DNA of 6,640 bases, taken from contig JAUMVL010000091.1 in NCBI GenBank assembly GCA_030530185.1, positions 1 to 6,640 on the forward strand, given 5' to 3'. The stretch's first letter is position 1. Each line of letters opens with the position of its first letter. The position numbers were made by a program, and so were the translations under genes. The notes beneath the pieces were generated by a model. That model saw only the letters and a program-made list of their open reading frames with translations, ran no database searches and was not told the origin of the DNA. Positions 1-4,786 of the stretch are shown here, piece after piece. Origin of the DNA: Clostridia bacterium (GTDB lineage: Bacteria; Bacillota; Clostridia; Christensenellales; CAG-138).

Positions 1-2
1 GC

Positions 3-236
3 TTTGCGGATGAAAGCAGCGTGGAAGAAGATGTAACACGCAGGTACACGATTTATTCTGCATTGATGTCTCTTCCGGACAAGTATAGGATCGCAGTGCA
101 TCTGTACTATTACGAAGATCTTCCTATCAGCGAGATTGCACAGCTGCTGCATGTGAAGGAAACGACCATTCAGACGAGACTTGCGAGGGCAAGAGCGAAA
201 CTAAAGGATGTCCTGCAAGAGGATTTCTCCAAATAG
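3..236 (+). CDS. ECF-like RNA polymerase sigma factor, C-terminal part (5' end outside window)
   Basis: The frame is open from base 3 and the gene starts upstream of the window, so only the last 77 residues are seen. They match sigma-70 region 4: the run LPDKYRIAVHLYYYEDL, then a helix-turn-helix (ISEIAQLLHVKETTIQTRLARARAKLKDVL) ending in the Arg/Lys-rich recognition helix that contacts the -35 promoter element. A GTG at 21 could be taken as a start, but it would give a protein without region 2, and the frame continues upstream without a stop. Family knowledge: small extracytoplasmic-function sigma factors direct RNA polymerase to a few promoters and are held by a co-transcribed anti-sigma factor. 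The next gene follows after 20 bp with its own ribosome binding site and encodes a membrane protein fitting that role. The general call is secure; the target promoters are unknown. Confidence 0.88.
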   Translation, partial: FADESSVEEDVTRRYTIYSALMSLPDKYRIAVHLYYYEDLPISEIAQLLHVKETTIQTRLARARAKLKDVLQEDFSK

Positions 237-256
237 GTTAATCAAAGGAGTCTATC

Positions 257-1018
257 GTGGATAATAAAAAATCAACAAAAGAACTGTACAAAGATACTTT
301 TCAGATGATCCGTCCTTCTGACCATTCAGTGACACAAATGCTGTATAGAACGGAGGAAAACAAAATGAGAACAAAACGGCTTATGCCTCGGCGACGTGTG
401 ATAGTGCTGGCAACAATTTGCTGTATGCTTTTCGCATCTGCATGCTTCGCTGCTTCAATGATTGTAAGCTACGAGGGACATGCCCCATCATCGCCGCAAT
501 GTACCAATTATGATGATCTGTCATCGCTTACTAACGACTTGGGTTATGAAGCGATCATTCCAGAGAACTTTTCAAATGGATATTTCTTTGAAAATGCAAC
601 ACTTGGAACCGAGGAAGGAAAGGATGCTGATGGAAATACCGTTGCATCAGGAAAGGTCATAGACGTCACCTATTCAAGTCCTAATAATTGTGATATCAAT
701 TTAGATGTGAACCCTGTAGTCGCTGCAAACGATGCAAGCATATACAATAAGACCCGTGATGTGAATGGCGTGACAGTAGGCGGAGGAACTTTTATCATAA
801 AATTCGTACCGCCGGACTATGAGAAGACGGAGGATGATATCGCTCTTGAGAGTGAGGGTAACTTCCAGATCAGTTATGGCAGTGACTCCATAGAAGAGCA
901 TTCGTACGTTAGCGCATCCTTTGAAAAAGACGGCATCCAGTACACTCTGCTCGCAGATGGTGACAATCAGCCTTCTCTGGATGAACTTATGGATATGGCT
1001 GCAGAAATGATCAAATAA
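257..1018 (+). CDS. Single-pass membrane protein, probable anti-sigma factor / DUF4367-like
   Basis: A GTG start at 257 is chosen because AAAGGAG (244-250) lies six bases upstream. The 253-residue product has a basic N-terminal cytosolic segment of about 47 residues, one hydrophobic segment at about 48-69 preceded by the positive cluster PRRR, and an extracellular domain of about 180 residues. The C-terminus (SASFEKDGIQYTLLADG, then LDELMDMAAEMIK) resembles the end of DUF4367-type domains in clostridial proteins encoded beside ECF sigma factors. This layout and its position 20 bp after the sigma gene suggest a membrane anti-sigma factor that senses an outside signal and releases the sigma factor. 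No zinc-binding HxxxCxxC anti-sigma motif is seen at the N-terminus. Topology is clear from the sequence; the anti-sigma role is inferred from context, and the DUF4367 match is by eye. Confidence 0.7.
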   Translation: MDNKKSTKELYKDTFQMIRPSDHSVTQMLYRTEENKMRTKRLMPRRRVIVLATICCMLFASACFAASMIVSYEGHAPSSPQCTNYDDLSSLTNDLGYEAIIPENFSNGYFFENATLGTEEGKDADGNTVASGKVIDVTYSSPNNCDINLDVNPVVAANDASIYNKTRDVNGVTVGGGTFIIKFVPPDYEKTEDDIALESEGNFQISYGSDSIEEHSYVSASFEKDGIQYTLLADGDNQPSLDELMDMAAEMIK

Positions 1019-1137
1019 TTCAAACATACATACTATGAAGATGGACAACTAAGACTCTATGCTCCGGAAAATTATGCAAAGGAATGGAGACTTTGGTTGT
1101 GTCGGATGGCATGTACTGTATGAGCATCCAGTTATAG
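1019..1137 (+). pseudogene. Possible frameshifted coding remnant after the anti-sigma gene
   Basis: After the stop of the preceding gene, the same frame stays open and reads a protein-like stretch (HTYYEDGQLRLYAPENYAKEW, about 1025-1089). A sensible continuation (ETLVVSDGMYCMSIQL, then a stop at 1135-1137) is found only in another frame, as if one or two bases were lost near 1085-1090. No start codon with a ribosome binding site precedes it. It may be the decayed 3' end of an extracellular-domain gene or of a longer version of the upstream gene. It could also be chance, because the stretch is short. Confidence 0.3.
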
Positions 1138-1156
1138 AACAGGTAATATTAGCATC

Positions 1157-1188
1157 TGTGCCGTGGGCAACAACGCTCACGGCCTTTT
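1157..1188 (+). repeat. 32-bp hairpin repeat, copy 1 (partner at 4523-4554)
   Basis: Aligned without gaps against 4523-4554, 25 of 32 positions are identical and all seven differences are transitions. Three changes are in the loop, two at the stem and two at the stem/T-tract edge. The shared core is TGGGCAA, then GCTCACGG. Both copies stand between a stop codon and the ribosome binding site of the next gene. Confidence 0.6.
1160..1188 (+). terminator. Hairpin with short T-tract before the sortase gene (repeat copy 1)
   Basis: GCCGTGGGC (1160-1168) pairs with GCTCACGGC (1175-1183) over nine positions, including one G-T wobble, around a six-base loop. It is followed by C and four T. It lies between the anti-sigma/remnant region and the sortase, so it could end transcription from upstream. 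The T-tract is short, so it may be weak or act as an attenuator. A close copy is present at 4526-4555. Confidence 0.6.
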
Positions 1189-1202
1189 GCTTGCAAAGGG
1201 CC
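1181..1202 (+). promoter_or_regulatory. Second hairpin overlapping the first, just before the sortase ribosome binding site
   Basis: GGCCTTTTGC (1181-1190) pairs with GCAAAGGGCC (1193-1202) over ten positions with one T-G wobble, with two bases between the arms. Its left arm uses bases 1181-1183 of the 3' arm of the preceding hairpin and its T-tract, so the two structures cannot both form completely. The right arm ends five bases before the GGAGG (1208-1212) of the sortase gene. This geometry resembles a terminator/anti-terminator leader, but no ligand-binding domain or leader peptide is visible. Confidence 0.4.
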
Positions 1203-1216
1203 AGATTGGAGGAAAA

Positions 1217-1957
1217 ATGAGTTGTGATATAAGAAGATCTGCGCTATTGACATGGATCCGGATCGTTATCTGTATGATCGTTTTCTGCGGAAGCGCGGCA
1301 TACCTGCTTTTGTACGGGCAGGATAAGATAAACGCGGAAAAGGAGTTCAATCAGATGCGCAAAAGCGCCCGCGATCTGTCCGGGCTTTATGCGCAGAACA
1401 GTGACCTGGTCGGATGGATCAGAGTCGATGGAACAAGAATCGACTACCCGGTCATGCAGACGCCAGATGATCCAGAATACTATCTGCATAGAGATTTCAA
1501 CAAGGAGTATTCGGATTCCGGGACGCCTTTTCTCGATGCAAACAGCAGGATAGGTGGTACTTGGAACTGGATCATCTACGGGCATAACATGAAATTTGGA
1601 ACCATGTTTCATGACCTGCAGAAGTATGACTCGAAAGAATTCTGGGATGCGCACAAGACATTTTCCGTTGATGTTTATGACCCGGAAACCGGAATCACAG
1701 ACCCTGAAGTCTATGAGATCTTTGCAGTATGCCGGTCCAGAATCCGCGCCGGCAATTCGGATGCGTTCAGTTATTATCGGTATGCCGGCTGCACGGATGA
1801 GGACACATTTCACGAATACGTAGCAGGAGTCAGGAGCGAGTCCATCTATGAAACGGACATCATTCCACAGTACGGAGAGCAGCTCGTAACCCTTTCCACA
1901 TGCGCGTATCATGCGAGTGAAGGCAGATTTTATGTGGTCGGACGACGGATTTTGTGA
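1217..1957 (+). CDS. Class B sortase (SrtB family)
   Basis: The product is a 246-residue membrane-anchored cysteine transpeptidase that would cleave a sorting motif on a secreted protein and join it to the cell wall. A hydrophobic N-terminal segment (about 10-33) serves as signal anchor. The catalytic residues are readable: His123 in IIYGHNMKFGTMF, Cys229 in LVTLSTCAY, and Arg237 in EGRFYVVGRR. The early stretch LVGWIRVDGTRIDYPVMQ and the YYLHRDF motif fit class B sortases. Length is normal for the family. The ATG at 1217 is preferred because GGAGG (1208-1212) stands four bases before it. An in-frame GTG at 1163 lies inside a hairpin, lacks a ribosome binding site and would add 18 non-hydrophobic residues. 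No protein with a sorting signal is encoded in the window, so the substrate is unknown. Sortases of this class are common in clostridial conjugative elements, where they may help build the transfer apparatus (inference). Confidence 0.92.
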   Translation: MSCDIRRSALLTWIRIVICMIVFCGSAAYLLLYGQDKINAEKEFNQMRKSARDLSGLYAQNSDLVGWIRVDGTRIDYPVMQTPDDPEYYLHRDFNKEYSDSGTPFLDANSRIGGTWNWIIYGHNMKFGTMFHDLQKYDSKEFWDAHKTFSVDVYDPETGITDPEVYEIFAVCRSRIRAGNSDAFSYYRYAGCTDEDTFHEYVAGVRSESIYETDIIPQYGEQLVTLSTCAYHASEGRFYVVGRRIL

Positions 1958-2008
1958 TAGATTAGTCGGGTAAGAGCAAACTGTAAAAGGGAAACGGAGG
2001 TTAATATC

Positions 2009-2266
2009 ATGAGCAAAAAGAAGAAGGGGAGCGTTCCTGTAGCTCCGCCAAAACAGGAAAAGAAGATGGTCATCGACATGAACCAGATGAACCTGGAGAA
2101 GGAACACACCGTTCCAGCATTCAGGACTGGAGCACATCAGACCATCAAAGACAGACCTCGTAAGAAAGACTGGAAAAGAGAATACGAGAGAGGCAAAGGG
2201 CCTGGAAAGTATCGTGATGATATGGATCCGGGCTCTTTTGTTATGACAGGGATTGTGGTAGATTAA
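2009..2266 (+). CDS. Small basic protein of unknown function
   Basis: This is an 85-residue protein that I do not recognise. ACGGAGG (1994-2000) is eight bases before the ATG and the frame follows the sortase by 51 bp, which supports expression as part of the same transcript. The N-terminus is lysine-rich (MSKKKKG), the middle carries mixed charge (KDRPRKKDWKREYERGKG), and the end is neutral to acidic. There is no membrane segment, no signal peptide and no cysteine, and much of the chain looks disordered. The charge could suit nucleic-acid or protein binding, but nothing specific supports that. Confidence 0.65.
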   Translation: MSKKKKGSVPVAPPKQEKKMVIDMNQMNLEKEHTVPAFRTGAHQTIKDRPRKKDWKREYERGKGPGKYRDDMDPGSFVMTGIVVD

Positions 2267-2297
2267 AAGTACGTTAAAGATAAAAGAGGATGCGGAT

Positions 2298-2657
2298 ATG
2301 ACAATGAAGAGACTCATCATAGAGTTTGGACAGGGTGTGGACATGCACGGCGGTGATCAGAACAACGCCGTTCTGAAGGCAACAAAAGATGCGATCCATC
2401 ATTGCTGCATGGCCGGAATCTCTGAAATATTTGAGATCACTGACCGTAAGCAGCAGGCGTTTATCAAAGTGGATATCTATGCGCCTCATCCGGAAGAGGT
2501 TGATCCAAACATTGTAATAGATTACTTAGACAGATGGAGTGTGGAGGCGGAAGTGCACCACGGAGGAGCAAATCCGGAAGGCATTGCGCTGGATGGCAAG
2601 CCGAAAACAGAAATCACCATAGCTATCGTAGCGCTTACGGTATACGTGGAGATCTAG
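2298..2657 (+). CDS. Lin0512 family protein
   Basis: The 119-residue protein opens with KRLIIEFGQGVDMHG, the signature start of the Lin0512 family (named after a Listeria protein), followed by a helix with KATKDAIHH. The second half (FIKVDIYAPHPEEVD, EVHHGGANPEGIALDG, ITIAIVALTVYVEI) fits the family pattern of alternating strands and a Gly-rich turn. Length is close to the family norm of about 120. The biochemical function of the family is unknown to me. AGAGGA (2285-2290) lies seven bases before the chosen ATG; an ATG two codons later is possible. It lies 31 bp after the small basic gene and 34 bp before the LytTR regulator, which suggests co-transcription. The family call is by motif recognition. 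Confidence 0.8.
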   Translation: MTMKRLIIEFGQGVDMHGGDQNNAVLKATKDAIHHCCMAGISEIFEITDRKQQAFIKVDIYAPHPEEVDPNIVIDYLDRWSVEAEVHHGGANPEGIALDGKPKTEITIAIVALTVYVEI

Positions 2658-2691
2658 TGGAAAACAGATATCACAGTAAGGACGGAAGCAT

Positions 2692-3456
2692 ATGATCACT
2701 GTAATGATAATCACAGAAAGTATCAAGAATAACGAGATGATTGCGGCCAGCATCATTGGAGGATTCGAGAATTCCTTGTGCATTATTGCGGCCACTGATG
2801 TATCTGAATGCGAGCAAATCATCCGGTCGCAGAAGCAGGATATCGACATCTTTATCATTCAGATCAGAATGAAAGAGAAAGGCGGACGCAAACTGGCCGA
2901 GTACATTCGCGGATTCAAAAAATATGAAAACACTCCGATCCTGTTCATCACTTCTATCAGCCAGAACATGGTCGGCTATTCTGAGCTTGCCACATATCAG
3001 GGTTACAAGAAAGAAAACTATATCTCCACGCCGATCCGGCGTATCGATGTGCAGGGTAAAATCGGTCTCTATCTTGACCGGATCATTGCGGATGCTTCCG
3101 AGAAACAAAAACACGAACGCGTTATCTTTTTGGAGCATGCCGGCGGGGAGACATTTATAGAGGTGAAGACCGTTCTGTTTGCCGAGGTGCAGGACAAAAT
3201 GGTGACGCTTCATACAAAGTCAGGTGATTATTTGATTAAGCGTACATCATTAGATACTCTCTGCGATTCGATCGGCAGTGATTGTCTGATGCGCTGCCAT
3301 AAGAGTTTTGCATTGAATCCAGGTGCGGTCAGAGAGATCGTTCCCGCCGAGCGCCGCAACTGGCTGGCAGTGTTTCAAAACGGTTCTGAATGTCCGATCT
3401 CACAGACATATTATTCAAAAACAAGAACTGCTTTTCTCGATAAGATGACAAGATAG
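2692..3456 (+). CDS. LytTR-type response regulator with atypical receiver domain
   Basis: The 254-residue protein has an N-terminal CheY-like receiver (about 1-130) and a C-terminal LytTR DNA-binding domain (about 143-253, with IEVKTVLFAEVQDKMVTLHT, YLIKRTSLDTL and LMRCHKSFALNPGAVREI). LytTR proteins bind paired direct repeats upstream of target genes. The receiver fold is recognisable (GGRKLAEYIRGF, TPILFITSIS), but key positions are changed. Where the acceptor Asp is expected, the sequence is IIQIRM (Gln57); the usual acidic pair is Glu9-Ser10; and the conserved Lys of the KP motif is Thr113 in YISTPI. It is therefore unlikely to be switched by standard phosphorylation, and no histidine kinase is encoded in the window. 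The ATG at 2692 has AAGGA (2679-2683) eight bases upstream. The next gene, a LysO-family exporter, is the most obvious candidate target, but this is inference. Confidence 0.88.
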   Translation: MITVMIITESIKNNEMIAASIIGGFENSLCIIAATDVSECEQIIRSQKQDIDIFIIQIRMKEKGGRKLAEYIRGFKKYENTPILFITSISQNMVGYSELATYQGYKKENYISTPIRRIDVQGKIGLYLDRIIADASEKQKHERVIFLEHAGGETFIEVKTVLFAEVQDKMVTLHTKSGDYLIKRTSLDTLCDSIGSDCLMRCHKSFALNPGAVREIVPAERRNWLAVFQNGSECPISQTYYSKTRTAFLDKMTR

Positions 3457-3488
3457 GTACAGGAAAAGCCATTTCAGGACATCCATAT

Positions 3489-3516
3489 TGTCAGGCATAA
3501 ATGGTCCCATATACTG
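3489..3516 (+). promoter_or_regulatory. Candidate sigma-A-type promoter for the LysO-family gene
   Basis: TTGTCA (3489-3494) and TATACT (3511-3516), separated by 16 bases, each match the -35 and -10 consensus at five of six positions. Transcription would begin around 3523 and give a leader of roughly 25 bases containing GAGGTGA. The -10 box lies in the loop region of the hairpin at 3500-3533, so terminator and promoter overlap. No LytTR-type GTT-containing direct repeats were found in this gap. Confidence 0.4.
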
Positions 3517-3536
3517 TGTGTAGGGTCCATTTTTTT
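3500..3536 (+). terminator. Rho-independent terminator-like hairpin after the LytTR gene
   Basis: AAATGGTCCC (3500-3509) pairs with GGGTCCATTT (3524-3533) over ten positions with one T-T mismatch. The intervening bases can add a short inner stem (TATAC with GTGTA). The run of six T begins at 3531. It lies 43 bp after the LytTR stop and just before the lysO ribosome binding site, so lysO may be partly uncoupled from the upstream genes. Confidence 0.65.
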
Positions 3537-3549
3537 GTGAGGTGATGTG

Positions 3550-4491
3550 ATGAATTCTCTGATACCATTTATCTGTCTGGGCATAGGCGCGCTGATCAGT
3601 TGGCGCGGATTGCCGGAAACAGTTCTTAAAGGGTTCGATATCCTGATCAATGTTGCTTTGATCATACTGATGCTCGTGATCGGTCTGAATATCGGAACGA
3701 GCCCGCAGGTCATGGGCCATCTGGGACAAATCGGATTCAACTGTGCGATGCTGTCACTGTTCGCGATCTTTGCCAGCGCGTTTCTTGTTGCGGTGTGTGA
3801 GAAAACAGTGCTGCCGCTGGAGGAAACGCGAAGACAATTCGCTTCTGATGAACTTGGCGAGGATACCCCTCAGGAAAGCCATTTTTCTCCCTTGATCATC
3901 ATAATGCCGACATGTATTGTGATTGGCATATTAGCCGGATTTTTCGTATTCCAGAACATCTCTCACTCCATGTTGGACTGGGTATTGACGATATCACTGG
4001 TGCTTCTTTATGTCGGCGTAGGGGTCAGTCTGGGAGAAAACAAACATGTTTTTCAGTACATCAAAAAGCTTGGCCTGCGTCTGATCATACTGCCTGCAGC
4101 AATCTTTCTCGGGAGTATTCTGGGAGGCCTGATCATTGGATTCGTCCTTAGGATTCCGCTGAATTATGCGGTGATCTCAGCCAGCGGAATGGGATACTAC
4201 AGTCTGACGGGCGCTATGATGACCGATTATTTTGGTGTTGAGGCCGGGATATATGGCTTCGTTGTGAATGTTATCAGAGATGTCTTTACGATCATTCTCA
4301 TGCCGCTTTTGATCAGGATCAGCAAAGGCAGTCCTATCGCAGCAGGAGCTGCCGGATGTATGGATACTATGTTAGTTCCGGTGACAAAAGCTGTAGGCAC
4401 TGAACTGGGAATCGTAGCCCTGATCAGCGGAACGATACTGACTTTCGTTGTTCCAGTGTGGCTGCCAATTTCTCAGATGATTTTTTCCTGA
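3550..4491 (+). CDS. lysO: LysO family (DUF340) membrane exporter, possible lysine exporter
   Basis: This is a 313-residue polytopic inner-membrane protein with about eight hydrophobic segments (roughly 30-49, 62-83, 115-134, 142-162, 175-199, 205-221, 232-254 and 286-307). Family landmarks are LMLVIGLNIG, VGVGVSLG, ASGMGYYSLTG, VIRDVFTIILMPLL and the end motif AGAAGCMDTMLVPVTKAVG. These resemble LysO (YbjE), which in Escherichia coli exports L-lysine and toxic lysine analogues; the substrate here is inferred and unproven. Length fits (E. coli protein about 300 residues). A polar loop with many acidic residues (EETRRQFASDELGEDTPQES) separates the third and fourth segments. The ATG at 3550 is preferred over the GTG at 3547 because GAGGTGA (3539-3545) is then four bases upstream. 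The preceding LytTR gene is a plausible regulator. Confidence 0.85.
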   Translation: MNSLIPFICLGIGALISWRGLPETVLKGFDILINVALIILMLVIGLNIGTSPQVMGHLGQIGFNCAMLSLFAIFASAFLVAVCEKTVLPLEETRRQFASDELGEDTPQESHFSPLIIIMPTCIVIGILAGFFVFQNISHSMLDWVLTISLVLLYVGVGVSLGENKHVFQYIKKLGLRLIILPAAIFLGSILGGLIIGFVLRIPLNYAVISASGMGYYSLTGAMMTDYFGVEAGIYGFVVNVIRDVFTIILMPLLIRISKGSPIAAGAAGCMDTMLVPVTKAVGTELGIVALISGTILTFVVPVWLPISQMIFS

Positions 4492-4522
4492 TAATTTATC
4501 GAGAAACAAATTCAGTGATACA

Positions 4523-4554
4523 TATGCCATGGGCAATGATGCTCACGGTTTTTT
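4523..4554 (+). repeat. 32-bp hairpin repeat, copy 2 (partner at 1157-1188)
   Basis: This copy has the same orientation as copy 1 and lies about 3.37 kb downstream of it. The T-tract is longer here, making this the better terminator, while the stem is slightly weaker. The segment between the copies holds the sortase, small basic, Lin0512, LytTR and LysO genes. Confidence 0.6.
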
Positions 4555-4555
4555 T
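4526..4555 (+). terminator. Rho-independent terminator after the LysO-family gene (repeat copy 2)
   Basis: GCCATGGGC (4526-4534) pairs with GCTCACGGT (4541-4549) with two wobble pairs and one A-C mismatch, around a six-base loop, and runs into seven T (4549-4555). It lies 34 bp after the lysO stop and nine bases before the AAGGAGG of the next gene. It is a diverged copy of the hairpin at 1160-1188. Confidence 0.72.
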
Positions 4556-4577
4556 ATGGGACGAAGGAGGGACAAGA

Positions 4578-4772
4578 GTGAGAAACAGATTAAGTAAATA
4601 TGTCAGGCAGGTGAGGCGAAATCCTCACATTTTTTGTTTTCACGAGTGCTGCATGGAGATCTGTCCGAAGCACAAACACAGGTGTCCGTATGACGGACAG
4701 TACCTGTTTGCAATGCTGAAGGACACGCCGTATTGTCCCTATGAGGACGCCGCAGCCTATGAATTTGAATAA
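4578..4772 (+). CDS. Small Cys/His-rich protein, possible zinc-binding
   Basis: A GTG start at 4578 is chosen because AAGGAGG (4564-4570) is seven bases upstream. The same frame is open back to 4458, but that region overlaps lysO and the terminator. The 64-residue product has a basic N-terminus (RNRLSKYVRQVRRN), then six Cys and four His: H17, C20, H22, C24, C25, C29, H32, H34, C36 and C53, including CFHECCMEICPKHKHRCPYDG. This spacing could bind one or two zinc ions, but it is not a standard ribbon I can name. The C-terminus is acidic. It ends 14 bp before the ArdC-like gene, so the two are probably translated from one message. Function unknown. Confidence 0.65.
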   Translation: MRNRLSKYVRQVRRNPHIFCFHECCMEICPKHKHRCPYDGQYLFAMLKDTPYCPYEDAAAYEFE

Positions 4773-4786
4773 AGGAGGAACCCAAA

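Noticed and set aside
422..448. Lipoprotein signal (lipobox) around Cys63 of the anti-sigma-like protein
   Set aside because: The sequence before the Cys is A-S-A without the usual Leu at -3, and the hydrophobic segment begins about 47 residues in, too far for a lipoprotein signal peptide. A membrane anchor is more likely.
1097..1124. Promoter TTGTGT-16-TATGAG before the sortase
   Set aside because: The -35 match is only three of six and the -10 match is weak; it is no better than chance in this region.
1163..1216. GTG at 1163 as sortase start
   Set aside because: It is located inside a hairpin without a ribosome binding site. The ATG at 1217 has GGAGG at proper spacing and places the membrane anchor at the N-terminus.
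1244..2344. 366-codon open frame on the minus strand
   Set aside because: It lies opposite the sortase and the small basic gene, has no recognisable protein pattern, and the + strand sortase motifs are unambiguous. It is a shadow frame.
3457..3549. LytTR binding repeats or a lysine riboswitch before lysO
   Set aside because: The 93-bp gap has no GTT-containing direct repeats of the LytTR type; two TCAGG words 18 bases apart do not match. The gap is far too short for a lysine riboswitch.
4458..4577. Upstream extension of the Cys/His-rich protein
   Set aside because: It would overlap the end of lysO and run through the terminator hairpin. The GTG at 4578 has a strong AAGGAGG.
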